Assembly (NCBI GenBank): GCA_013697225.1
Contig: JACCXG010000177.1
Coordinates: forward strand, 1-16,413
Reading direction: 5' to 3'
DNA from: Acidobacteriota bacterium
Lineage (GTDB): Bacteria > Acidobacteriota > Vicinamibacteria > Vicinamibacterales > 2-12-FULL-66-21
Length of the DNA stretch: 16,413 nucleotides
Shown here: positions 1 through 7,014 of the stretch, piece by piece
Numbering within the stretch: the first letter of the stretch is position 1
Layout: every line of letters starts with the position of its first letter
Notes under the pieces: model-generated
What the model saw: the letters and a program-made list of their open reading frames with translations, nothing else
Database searches by the model: none
Told to the model about the DNA's origin: nothing
Made by a program: the position numbers and the translations under genes

Positions 1-1866
1 GAAGATGAGCCCCTGGTTCGGGGCCGCTCCGCTGAAGCTGAAGCCCATGACCGAGAAGACCCCCTCGATATCGGGGTCCTTCATCATGATCTGCTCCGCC
101 TGCCGCGCGATGTCCCCTGTGTACTGCAGCGACGCACCGGCCGGCGCCTGGACCACGGTGATGAAATAGCCAGGATCTTCTTCCGGCACCAGCGACCGCG
201 GCACAATCTGATACATCGCGTAGGTCGCGCCAAGCCCCACGATGAAGCAGAGGACGACCGCCCACCTGACCCGCATCAGCCGTCCGAGCGTCCAGATATA
301 GGCGTGGGTGCCTGACGTGATCACCCGCTCGATCCCGGCGAAGAAGCCCCCCCGCCCATGTGACGATCGCGTCAGGAGCAGGGCCGAGAGGGCCGGCGTC
401 AGCGTCACCGCGTTGAACACCGACAGCGCGACCGAGAACGCGATCGTGATCGAGAACTGCGCGTACAGGCGGCCGGTCGTTCCAGGAAAGAACGCGACGG
501 GCACGAACACCGCAGTCAGCACGAGCCCCGTCGCGACGACGGCCCCGAACACCTCACGCAGGCCGTCCGACGCGGCCTGTGCGGCGGACTTGCCGTATTC
601 CTGGATGTGCCGCTCGATGTTCTCGATGACCACGATCGCATCGTCCACGACGATCCCGGTGGCCAGGATGATGCCGAAGAGCGTGAGGGTGTTGATCGAG
701 AAGTCCATCAGCTTCACGAACGCGAACGCGCCGATCAACGAGACCGGGATGGTGATCGCCGGAATCAGGGTGGTGCGCCAGCTCTGAAGGAACAGGAACA
801 TCACGAGGATGACGAGGGCAATGGCTTCGGCAAGCGTCTTCAGCACTTCGCGGATGGAGGCATCCACGACCTGAGTCGTGTTGAACGCGATCCGGTAGCT
901 CATCCCCGGCGGGAACTGTGCCGAGAGCCTCTCGAGCTCTGTTTTCACCTGGCGCTCGACGTCCAGGGCGTTCGCCGTCGGAAGCTGGGTGACGCCGAAG
1001 CCGACCGCGTCGTATCCCTGGAACCGCAGGGCGGAAGCATACGTCTCGGCGCCGAGCTCCGCTGTTCCGACGTCCCGCAGCCGGACCAGTCCGCCTGCCT
1101 TGCCCGCTTCGATGATGACGTTCTCGAACTCCGACACTTCCTTCAGCCGTCCGGCGGCGCGGACGCTGATCTGATACGTCTGCCCTTCGCGGGCCGGCGC
1201 GTCACCGATGCTGCCGGCGGCAACCTGCACGTTCTGCTCGCGAAGCGCGTTGACGACGTCCCCGGCGGTGAGGCCTCGGGCGGCAAGACGAGTCGGATCG
1301 AGCCAGAGCCGCATGGAGTACTTGCGCTCGCCGAAGATCATGACCTCGCCGACGCCCGGCAGTCGCTTGAGCGCGTCCTTGACGTAGACGTCGACGTAGT
1401 TGCTCATGAACAGTGAGTCGTACGCCCCGGTCTCGCTGTAGACGCCGGCCCCGAGAACGAAGCCGGTGGAGTTCTTCTGCACGCTGATTCCGGTCGTCCG
1501 CACTTCGGCCGGCATGCGGCCGAGTGCCTGGTTGACGCGGTTCTGCACGTCCACCGCCGCCACGTCGATGTCGCGCGTCACGTCGAACGTGACGTTGATC
1601 TGGCTCACGCCCGCGTTGGTGCTCGAGGAGGTGATGTAGAGCATGCCCTCGACGCCGTTGATCGCCTGCTCGAGCGGGGTCGTGACGGCAGTCTCCACGG
1701 CCTGGGCATTCGCGCCGGTGTAGAAGGCGGTCACGCTGACCTGCGGCGGCGCCAGCTCCGGATATTGCGCGACGGGCATGGTCGGAATGGCCGTGGCGCC
1801 TGCCAGGATGATGACGAGCGAGCAGACGGAGGCGAGGATCGGTCTGCGGATGAAGATGTCGAGCAT
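1..1866 (-). CDS. HAE1-family RND multidrug efflux transporter, inner-membrane subunit (3' part missing)
   Basis: Proton-driven RND (AcrB/MexB-like) pump that exports drugs or other hydrophobic compounds through a tripartite complex with a periplasmic adaptor and an outer-membrane channel. The visible part is 622 residues from an ATG at 1866; the family is usually about 1,030-1,060 aa, so roughly 40% is lost beyond base 1. The N-terminus (MLDIFIRRPILASV) is typical of the first transmembrane helix. A large periplasmic porter region follows (about 30-340), then a cluster of transmembrane helices from about 340. The proton-relay pair falls at Asp408-Asp409 in GIVVDDAIVVIEN, matching D407/D408 of AcrB. 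It starts 2 nt after the stop of the adaptor gene, so the two are surely co-transcribed. No TolC-like gene or regulator is in view, and the substrate cannot be read from sequence. Confidence 0.95.
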   Translation of the reverse strand, partial: MLDIFIRRPILASVCSLVIILAGATAIPTMPVAQYPELAPPQVSVTAFYTGANAQAVETAVTTPLEQAINGVEGMLYITSSSTNAGVSQINVTFDVTRDIDVAAVDVQNRVNQALGRMPAEVRTTGISVQKNSTGFVLGAGVYSETGAYDSLFMSNYVDVYVKDALKRLPGVGEVMIFGERKYSMRLWLDPTRLAARGLTAGDVVNALREQNVQVAAGSIGDAPAREGQTYQISVRAAGRLKEVSEFENVIIEAGKAGGLVRLRDVGTAELGAETYASALRFQGYDAVGFGVTQLPTANALDVERQVKTELERLSAQFPPGMSYRIAFNTTQVVDASIREVLKTLAEAIALVILVMFLFLQSWRTTLIPAITIPVSLIGAFAFVKLMDFSINTLTLFGIILATGIVVDDAIVVIENIERHIQEYGKSAAQAASDGLREVFGAVVATGLVLTAVFVPVAFFPGTTGRLYAQFSITIAFSVALSVFNAVTLTPALSALLLTRSSHGRGGFFAGIERVITSGTHAYIWTLGRLMRVRWAVVLCFIVGLGATYAMYQIVPRSLVPEEDPGYFITVVQAPAGASLQYTGDIARQAEQIMMKDPDIEGVFSVMGFSFSGAAPNQGLIF

Positions 1867-1868
1867 GG

Positions 1869-2972
1869 CTATTCCGCGCGGACAGGGGCGCCGTCGCCTA
1901 TCTTCTGAATCCCCGAGACCACGATGCGCTCCCCGGGCTTCAGCCCCTCGAGCACCACGTAATCGTCCCCTGTCACCTCGCCAACGCGCACCGGTCGCTG
2001 ACGCGCCACCATCGCGTCACCCGTCCCCTCTGCGACAAAGCAGAAGTACTGGTTGCTGATGCGGTTCACTGCCACCACAGGCACGGTCAGCCCTTCCGAG
2101 GTGCGCCAGACGACGCGCGCGCGGATGAACTGCTGGACGCGCATTCCCGGGGGAGCCTTCCCGATTCGCACTTTGGCCAGCACGGCCTGGGTGCCGGGGT
2201 CCACGCGCGTCGCGACGAAGGAGATGGGATGTGTCGCGATGACGGTCCCGTCCGCGTCGAGCAGGTGAACGGGAAGGCCGGTCCGCAGATCCGGGGCGCG
2301 CCCGACGGGAACCTCGATGTACGCCTCCAGCCCGTCGTCGTCGTCGAGCGTCGTGATGGCGGTCGCCGTCGTGACCCGATCCCCTTGCCTGACCGCGATG
2401 TCTCCGACAACCCCGGCTTGCGGGGCATCAACGCGGTGATACTGGAGCTGGACCTGCCCTTCGCGCAGCTGCGCATCGAGCGCCCCCAGGCGTGCTTCGG
2501 CCGTGCGGAGCGAGTTCTCTGCCTGCTCGAACTCCTGGCGGCTGATGGCTCCCGCGCCGACCAGCGTTTCGAGCCGTTTGACCTGCCCGCGCCAGTAGGT
2601 GGCATCCGCTTCAGTGCCCGCACGCGTCGCCTCGGTGCTCTGGACCGCCGCCCGCTGCCGCTCGGCGTTGATCTGCACCAGCGGGGTGCCGGCACGGACG
2701 CGATCGCCGGACTTCACGAAGATTCTGGTAACGATGCCCTCCACCTCCGGCTGGACGGTCGCCGAGCGCAACGAGCGAACTGCCGCGATGAACTCGGACG
2801 TGTCCTCGATGGCGTGCTGCTCGAGGGTGATGAGCCGCACCGCTGTGGGCGGAGGCGCCGCCGGGCGGGCGCCCTGAGAGGCTTGGGGCCCGCCGCAGGC
2901 GGCCAGTATTGCCGCTGCCAGAATGATGAGGGAGGGGGCGAAGGTAGGACGAATAAATGTTGGAGAAGACAT
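1869..2972 (-). CDS. RND efflux periplasmic adaptor (membrane fusion protein), lipoprotein
   Basis: AcrA/MexA-like adaptor linking an inner-membrane RND pump to an outer-membrane channel. It is 367 aa, normal for the family. The N-terminus is a lipoprotein signal: a hydrophobic stretch at residues 14-25 and lipobox L23-A-A-C26, so the mature protein should be anchored through Cys26. Next come a Pro/Ala-rich linker, half of a lipoyl-like domain (about 70-102, with VEGIVTRIFVKSGDRV), a coiled-coil hairpin rich in Glu, Gln, Arg and Ala (about 103-180), the second lipoyl half (PQAGVVGDIAVRQGD), then beta-barrel and membrane-proximal regions ending in GLKPGERIVVSGIQKIGDG. A run of four Asp near residue 211 sits at the edge of the second lipoyl half. 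The pump gene follows after 2 nt. No clear Shine-Dalgarno sequence precedes the ATG, and I see no convincing promoter in the 130 bp upstream. Confidence 0.95.
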   Translation of the reverse strand: MSSPTFIRPTFAPSLIILAAAILAACGGPQASQGARPAAPPPTAVRLITLEQHAIEDTSEFIAAVRSLRSATVQPEVEGIVTRIFVKSGDRVRAGTPLVQINAERQRAAVQSTEATRAGTEADATYWRGQVKRLETLVGAGAISRQEFEQAENSLRTAEARLGALDAQLREGQVQLQYHRVDAPQAGVVGDIAVRQGDRVTTATAITTLDDDDGLEAYIEVPVGRAPDLRTGLPVHLLDADGTVIATHPISFVATRVDPGTQAVLAKVRIGKAPPGMRVQQFIRARVVWRTSEGLTVPVVAVNRISNQYFCFVAEGTGDAMVARQRPVRVGEVTGDDYVVLEGLKPGERIVVSGIQKIGDGAPVRAE

Positions 2973-3049
2973 GACGTTGCAACAGACTTGGAGGCCCGGG
3001 CGCGGGAACAGGACGGTTAGACGCAGGCGCGCGGGCTGGCGGTTCGGTG

Positions 3050-3083
3050 CGAAACAGAAAGGGCCACGCTGGCGCGTGGCCCT
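3050..3083 (-). terminator. Rho-independent terminator after the zinc-ribbon gene
   Basis: A perfect 10-bp inverted repeat (AGGGCCACGC / GCGTGGCCCT, loop of 4) spans 3060-3083. On the minus strand it is followed at once by the T-rich run TTTCTGTTTC. It lies 20 nt past the zinc-ribbon stop codon and 88 nt before the adaptor ATG, so it should end the rpsU/zinc-ribbon transcript and separate it from the efflux operon. Confidence 0.85.
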
Positions 3084-3102
3084 GCACGTCTTGAGGTCAG
3101 GA

Positions 3103-3414
3103 CTAGACGCCGGCTACGCCGGCGAACTTGCGCTCCTGGAAACACTCGCGGCAGAAGACCGGCCGTCCCTGGGTTGGCCTGAAGGGAACCGTGGTTTCCT
3201 TGCCGCATGCCGAGCAGTTCGTAGTTGTTTCGACGCGTTCGCGCGAGACGGCGGCGCCCGGTGCGGGGCGCGAGGCACGCTTGGCCTTGCACTCCTTGCA
3301 CCGCTTGGGTTCGTTCTTGAAGTTCTTGTCGGCGAAGAACAGCTGTTCGCCAGCCGTCCAGAGGAACTCCGTGCCGCAATCCACGCAGTTGAGCGTCTTG
3401 TCCTGGAACTCCAT
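3103..3414 (-). CDS. Tandem zinc-ribbon protein with CxxC-x17-CxxC C-terminal module
   Basis: Small (103 aa), probably cytosolic protein with two four-cysteine zinc knuckles. The first uses C10-x2-C13 and C39-x2-C42 around TEFLWTAGEQLFF, typical of the probable zinc-ribbon domain (zf-trcl type). After a basic Ala/Pro/Arg linker (43-60), the second uses C67-x2-C70 and C88-x2-C91 with exactly 17 residues between the pairs, the known CxxC-x17-CxxC signature. All eight cysteines are intact. The family has no settled function; nucleic-acid or ribosome contact is a guess from the fold and the position directly after rpsU. The ATG at 3414 has an upstream AGAGG at good spacing. The gene follows rpsU by 102 nt on the same strand and precedes a strong terminator, so the two probably form one transcript. 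Confidence 0.85.
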   Translation of the reverse strand: MEFQDKTLNCVDCGTEFLWTAGEQLFFADKNFKNEPKRCKECKAKRASRPAPGAAVSRERVETTTNCSACGKETTVPFRPTQGRPVFCRECFQERKFAGVAGV

Positions 3415-3466
3415 CGGTCCTACCTCTCACCAGCTCGTCGCCTGCTTCACCCGGCAGGTCGGGTTC

Positions 3467-3500
3467 CCCGGCGCGGCGCGGTGCGCACCGGCCGGCCGGG
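3467..3500 (-). repeat. GC-rich imperfect stem-loop between rpsU and the zinc-ribbon gene
   Basis: The 102-nt gap holds a perfect 12-bp palindrome (CGGTGCGCACCG, 3479-3490). It is flanked by further pairing arms (CCCGGC at 3467-3472 with GCCGGG at 3495-3500), giving a long stem with small bulges. No T-run follows on either strand, so it is not a classical terminator. It could slow RNA polymerase or protect the rpsU mRNA 3' end, letting rpsU be expressed above its downstream partner; that role is inferred. Confidence 0.5.
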
Positions 3501-3516
3501 ACCCAGTTACGTGCAG

Positions 3517-3714
3517 CTACTCCGTCTCGCGGCGCTGCTTCTTGCGTGTACGCTTTCGCGCCAGCGCCTGCTTCGCGCGCCGCCGATCGCCTGGCTTCAA
3601 GTAGTAGGAATGCTTCTTGATATCCTTGATGATATCTTCCTGCTGTACCTTACGCTTGAAGCGACGGAGGGCGCTCTCGATAGATTCGCCTTCCTGAATC
3701 TTGACTTCAGCCAA
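3517..3714 (-). CDS. rpsU: 30S ribosomal protein S21
   Basis: Small, very basic ribosomal protein of the 30S subunit, located near the mRNA exit/anti-Shine-Dalgarno region and needed for efficient initiation. The family core is clear: an acidic start (EVKIQEGESIESALRRFKRK), a middle IIKDIKKHSYYLKPGDRR, and a Lys/Arg-rich tail ending KRTRKKQRRETE. I place the start at the TTG at 3714 (65 aa, normal length). The S21 homology begins right there, and AGGGGGG lies 9 nt upstream. The frame stays open to an ATG at 3819, but those 35 extra residues do not look like S21 and the ATG lies upstream of the predicted transcription start. A sigma70-like promoter, a structured leader and a downstream zinc-ribbon gene complete the unit. 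Confidence 0.93.
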   Translation of the reverse strand: MAEVKIQEGESIESALRRFKRKVQQEDIIKDIKKHSYYLKPGDRRRAKQALARKRTRKKQRRETE

Positions 3715-3760
3715 GCCTGAACACCCCCCTTGCGGCCTTGGCAGTACGACTCTGTGAGGC

Positions 3761-3797
3761 CCTGTGATTTCCGAAGAATATGTTAGGCTATCACAGG
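3761..3797 (-). promoter_or_regulatory. Inverted repeat in the rpsU leader / purD upstream region
   Basis: Perfect 8-bp arms CCTGTGAT (3761-3768) and ATCACAGG (3790-3797) enclose 21 nt. Read on the minus strand, the enclosed part contains a mini-hairpin with a C(TTCG)G tetraloop. It lies just downstream of the predicted rpsU transcription start and 65-101 nt upstream of purD. It may be an RNA structure in the rpsU leader, an operator between the divergent units, or both. Only the symmetry is directly visible. Confidence 0.4.
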
Positions 3798-3806
3798 TAA
3801 ACGGCG

Positions 3807-3836
3807 ATTCTAGGCACAAAGCTCATCGGCCGTCAA
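3807..3836 (-). promoter_or_regulatory. Sigma70-like promoter for rpsU
   Basis: On the minus strand, -35 TTGACG (3831-3836) and -10 TAGAAT (3807-3812) are separated by 18 bp; each hexamer differs from consensus at one position. Transcription would start near 3800 and give an 85-nt leader before the rpsU TTG. It is the best promoter match I found in the window. Confidence 0.7.
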
Positions 3837-3861
3837 TCGCTCGACCCTCCTCCCCGTCAAC

Positions 3862-5169
3862 ATGAAACTTCTCGTGATCGGCAGCGGTGGCCGCGAGCAC
3901 GCGCTGGCCTGGAAACTGGCCGCTGAAGAGAGCGTGTCCGGGGTGATCTGTGCTCCCGGGAATGCCGGACTCGCACACGCGGTGCCGCTTCGCCCGGTGG
4001 AGGCAGGCGACGTCGACGAGTTGCTCGCGCTTGCCTTGCGCGAGGGGGTCGAGCTGACCGTCGTGGGTCCGGAGCTTCCCCTCGATCGGGGCATCGTGGA
4101 TCGCTTCTCGTCACGGGGGCTGCGGATTTTTGGTCCCACGCGCGCGGCGGCGCGGCTCGAGTGCAGCAAGGTGTTTGCAAAGGCTTTCATGGAGCGCCAC
4201 GGCATCCCGACGGCGCGGTACCGGGTCTGTGACAGTGCCGATCGGGCCCGGGCGTTCCTGCGGAGCGGCGAGCTGGGACTCCCCATCGTCGTGAAGGCCG
4301 ACGGGCTGGCGGCCGGCAAGGGGGTCGTGGTGGCTCAGAGCGAAGAGGAGGCTGACGCGGCAATCACGGCGGCCATGGAGGACCGTCAATTCGGCGAGGC
4401 CGGAGCGCGCCTCGTGATGGAAGAATGCCTCGTCGGCCCCGAAGTGTCGTTCTTTGCCATCTGTGACGGCAGGCGAGCGGTCCCGTTCGTCTCGGCGCAG
4501 GATCACAAGCGGATCTTCGACGGGGATCTCGGACCCAACACGGGCGGCATGGGCGCCTTTGCGCCGAGCCCGCTGATCGACACGGCCATGGCCGCCCGGA
4601 TCATGCGCGAAATCGTTGATCCTGTCGTCCGCGGAATGCGCGCGGACGGGCACGAGTACCGCGGGTTCCTCTACGCTGGCCTGATGCTGACCTGCACCGG
4701 TCCAAAGGTGATCGAGTTCAACGTTCGGCTCGGAGATCCCGAAGCACAGGTCGTGCTCCCGCTGGTTCGCGGGGATCTTGCCCCTGTCCTGATGTCCGCT
4801 GCCGGCGGGGAGCTGGACAGCTCGACCGAGGCAATCGGCCTTGGCAGCGAAAAAGCGGTGGGAGTCGTGCTTGCTTCCCGCGGGTATCCCGCCGCCGGCC
4901 CGACTGGTGTCGTCATCTCAGGGCTCGATGCGGCGCAGGACGCCGCCCTTGTGTTCCATTCGGGCACCGCCACGGGCCCGAACGCGACAACCGTCACGGC
5001 CGGCGGGCGCGTGCTGACCGTGGTTGGCCGCGGCACGGGCTACGAAGAAGCTATCGCGCAGGCGTATACCGGTGTGTCACGCGTGAGCTTCGAGGGCATG
5101 CAGTTTCGACACGACATCGGAGCAAAGGCTCTGGCACATGCCCGCACAGTAAAGGCAGAGGAAGTGTAA
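3862..5169 (+). CDS. purD: Phosphoribosylamine-glycine ligase (GAR synthetase)
   Basis: Cytosolic ATP-grasp enzyme for step 2 of de novo purine synthesis: phosphoribosylamine + glycine + ATP gives GAR + ADP + Pi. It is 435 aa against a usual 420-430. The N-terminal domain opens with LLVIGSGGREHALAW (3-17). The ATP-grasp part has VVKADGLAAGKGVV (143-156), the loop GPNTGGMGAF (224-233) and the metal/ATP end EFNVRLGDPEAQ (285-296). The C-terminal domain carries AVGVVLASRGYP. No residue of the signature motifs appears lost. The start ATG fits the family N-terminus exactly, but no Shine-Dalgarno sequence precedes it; the upstream stretch is pyrimidine-rich (CCTCCTCCCC). It is the first gene of the purD-purE-mtaB run and is divergent from rpsU. 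I see no convincing promoter or purine riboswitch upstream. Confidence 0.97.
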   Translation: MKLLVIGSGGREHALAWKLAAEESVSGVICAPGNAGLAHAVPLRPVEAGDVDELLALALREGVELTVVGPELPLDRGIVDRFSSRGLRIFGPTRAAARLECSKVFAKAFMERHGIPTARYRVCDSADRARAFLRSGELGLPIVVKADGLAAGKGVVVAQSEEEADAAITAAMEDRQFGEAGARLVMEECLVGPEVSFFAICDGRRAVPFVSAQDHKRIFDGDLGPNTGGMGAFAPSPLIDTAMAARIMREIVDPVVRGMRADGHEYRGFLYAGLMLTCTGPKVIEFNVRLGDPEAQVVLPLVRGDLAPVLMSAAGGELDSSTEAIGLGSEKAVGVVLASRGYPAAGPTGVVISGLDAAQDAALVFHSGTATGPNATTVTAGGRVLTVVGRGTGYEEAIAQAYTGVSRVSFEGMQFRHDIGAKALAHARTVKAEEV

Positions 5170-5181
5170 TTTTCTTCTATT

Positions 5182-5199
5182 CTTGGCACTCTTGGCACT
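5182..5199 (+). repeat. Tandem 9-bp repeat in the purD-purE gap
   Basis: CTTGGCACT occurs twice back to back in the 45-nt purD-purE spacer. The spacer is otherwise pyrimidine-rich and lacks a ribosome-binding sequence. It may be simple slippage. Confidence 0.6.
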
Positions 5200-5214
5200 T
5201 CTCCCATTTCCCCC

Positions 5215-5709
5215 ATGTCCCAGATCTCTGTACTCATTCTCATGGGCTCCGACTCGGACGCCCCAATCATGCAGGCCGCGGTTGACGCGCTCGCCGGGTT
5301 CCAGATTCCCTGCGAGATGACGGTCGCCTCGGCCCATCGTTCGCCCGAACGCGTCATGCGGCTCGTTCGCGAGGCGCCCGATCGCGGGGTCAAGGTGTTC
5401 ATCGTGGGGGCGGGCGCGGCGGCGCACCTGGCCGGGGTGGTTGCCGCGCACACCACCATGCCCGTGATCGGCGTCCCTATTGATTCCTCGGCGTTGAAGG
5501 GGCTGGATGCCCTGCTCTCGACGGTGCAGATGCCCCCGGGAGTTCCGGTGGCAACCGTTGCGATTGGAAAGCCGGGGGCGACAAACGCGGGCGTGCTTGC
5601 CGCCCAGATCCTTGCCGTTGGCGATCAGGCGCTCGCCGCGCGCCTCGACGCTTACAAGAAGAGCCTCGCCGACAAGGTGGAGCAGGCCGCGGCAAGACTC
5701 ACGCAGTGA
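5215..5709 (+). CDS. purE: N5-carboxyaminoimidazole ribonucleotide mutase / AIR carboxylase (PurE)
   Basis: Makes CAIR for purine synthesis. Class I PurE rearranges N5-CAIR made by PurK; class II carboxylates AIR with CO2 directly. The 164 aa are the normal PurE length. Motifs in order are MGSDSD (10-15), ASAHRSPER (39-46) with the conserved His41, GAGAAAHLAG (65-74), and LLSTVQMPPGVPVATVAIG (100-118). The wording resembles class I, but no purK lies in the window, so the class is not settled. It begins 45 nt after purD and has no visible Shine-Dalgarno sequence. Its stop overlaps the GTG start of mtaB by 4 nt. Confidence 0.95.
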   Translation: MSQISVLILMGSDSDAPIMQAAVDALAGFQIPCEMTVASAHRSPERVMRLVREAPDRGVKVFIVGAGAAAHLAGVVAAHTTMPVIGVPIDSSALKGLDALLSTVQMPPGVPVATVAIGKPGATNAGVLAAQILAVGDQALAARLDAYKKSLADKVEQAAARLTQ

Positions 5710-6980
5710 AATTCGCGGTCGTCACGTTCGGCTGCCGGGTGAATCAGGCGGACTCGCATCGCATCGAGGAGGAGCTGCAAGCCCGCGGTGCGACATCCAC
5801 CCCCTCTGGTGAAGCCGATCTGGTCATCGTGAACACCTGTTCCGTCACAGCCACGGCGGATCAGGGGGCGCGGCAGACCGTACGCCGCATCGCGCGGGAG
5901 AACCCCGCTGCGAAGATCGTGATGACCGGCTGTTACGCGACGCGCAGTCCGGACGAACTGGCCGCCTTGCCGGGAGTTGCCCTCGTCATCCCGAACGAGC
6001 GCAAACATCGAACCCTCCCGCTCCTGGAGGATGCCGGCCTCACTACCGCCCAGCGCTTCAGCGATGGCGAAGGGGCGTGCGGCGCCAGCATCGAACCAGG
6101 CTTCGCCGGCAGGACGACGTTTACACTGCGGGTGCAGACCGGCTGCGAGCAGCGATGCGCCTATTGCATTATCCCGAGCACACGCGGCCGTGGCCGCAGT
6201 CTGCCAGTCGCGGAGGTCCTGCGCGAAGCCCTCCGCGCGAGTGCGGCGGGCTTCCGGGAGATCATGCTGACCGGCGTGCACCTCGGCTCGTACGGGCGCG
6301 ATCTCCAGCCGACTGCTTCACTCCTGGAACTTCTCCAGGCCCTCGACAGTCTTCCGGGTGATGTCCGCTACCGTCTCAGTTCGCTCGAGCCGATGGACTG
6401 CACCCCCGCCATCGTGGATCTGGTGTGTCGTGCCGGAAGCCGGTTCGCCCCGCACTTTCACCTGCCGCTCCAGCACGCCAGCGACCGCATGCTCCGTGAG
6501 ATGCGTCGTCCTTATACCCTCGCCGCTTACAGTGCTCTGGTGCGGGGCATCGTGGATCGCCTGCCGCACGCCTCCATCGGCTCCGACGTCATCGTCGGGT
6601 TCCCGGGCGAGACCGGCGCCGATTTCGAACGAAACGCCGAATACCTTGCCGGCTCGCCGCTCTCGCACCTGCACGTCTTTCCGTATTCCGACAGGCCGGG
6701 GACGGCGGCCAGCGGGATGCCGGGAAAGCTCGCGGGACCTGTCGTACGTGCGCGCGGCGCGCGGATTCGCGGGATTGGCGCCGAGCTGGCGCGGCGCTTT
6801 CAGGCGTCACAGGTGGGCACTGTACGTCCGGCCCTGACACTCGAGGATGGGGAGGTTGTCGTCACCGACAACTACATGAAGGTGCGGATTCCCAAGGGGC
6901 ACCGGCGCAACGAACAGGTGCACGTCCGGCTCACCGGATTCGGGGCCGGGCACGTGGTGGACTCGCCGTCGGCCGGGTGA
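5706..6980 (+). CDS. mtaB: tRNA t6A37 methylthiotransferase MtaB (radical SAM)
   Basis: Radical-SAM methylthiotransferase that adds a methylthio group to C2 of threonylcarbamoyl-adenosine 37 in tRNAs reading ANN codons, giving ms2t6A. It has 424 aa. The N-terminal UPF0004 domain supplies the auxiliary cluster ligands Cys10, Cys45 and Cys76 (FGCRVNQADS, VNTCSVT, TGCYATR). The radical-SAM motif is Cys147-x3-Cys151-x2-Cys154 (TGCEQRCAYCIIPSTRGR). VGFPGET lies in the SAM domain and a TRAM-like region ends the protein. FGCRVNQ and the t6A-type arrangement favour MtaB over MiaB or RimO, both of which use related motifs. The start is GTG at 5706, overlapping the purE stop as GTGA, so translation is likely coupled. 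The gene ends 34 nt from the convergent rlmN, with no clear terminator between them. Confidence 0.93.
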   Translation: MKFAVVTFGCRVNQADSHRIEEELQARGATSTPSGEADLVIVNTCSVTATADQGARQTVRRIARENPAAKIVMTGCYATRSPDELAALPGVALVIPNERKHRTLPLLEDAGLTTAQRFSDGEGACGASIEPGFAGRTTFTLRVQTGCEQRCAYCIIPSTRGRGRSLPVAEVLREALRASAAGFREIMLTGVHLGSYGRDLQPTASLLELLQALDSLPGDVRYRLSSLEPMDCTPAIVDLVCRAGSRFAPHFHLPLQHASDRMLREMRRPYTLAAYSALVRGIVDRLPHASIGSDVIVGFPGETGADFERNAEYLAGSPLSHLHVFPYSDRPGTAASGMPGKLAGPVVRARGARIRGIGAELARRFQASQVGTVRPALTLEDGEVVVTDNYMKVRIPKGHRRNEQVHVRLTGFGAGHVVDSPSAG

Positions 6981-7014
6981 CTGACTCTTTCGCGATCGGC
7001 AGGACAGTCGGGGT

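Noticed and set aside
607..1416. Plus-strand open frame of 269 codons over the RND gene
   Set aside because: It is antisense to a clear RND transporter sequence and rich in Asp/Arg/Gly/His with no family resemblance.
3106..3123. Inverted repeat CGCCGG-CTACG-CCGGCG near the end of the zinc-ribbon gene
   Set aside because: It is explained by the coding sequence: the protein ends in a repeated Ala-Gly-Val encoded by GCCGGCGTA/GCCGGCGTC.
3761..3797. CRP-like site from TGTGA and TCACA half-sites
   Set aside because: A CRP/FNR-type site needs the half-sites 6 (or 4) bp apart; here they are more than 20 bp apart.
3517..3819. Longer S21 start at an ATG at 3819
   Set aside because: The extra 35 residues are not S21-like, and the ATG lies upstream of the predicted transcription start, between the -10 and -35. 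TTG 3714 has a strong ribosome-binding site and fits the family N-terminus.
3715..3861. Purine riboswitch or PurR box upstream of purD
   Set aside because: I looked for a three-way junction with conserved loop sequences and for a PurR-type palindrome and saw neither. The same holds for the gap before the M16-purB operon.
6981..7014. Bidirectional terminator between mtaB and rlmN
   Set aside because: Only a weak GACT/AGTC pairing is present in the 34-nt gap, with no T-run on either strand.
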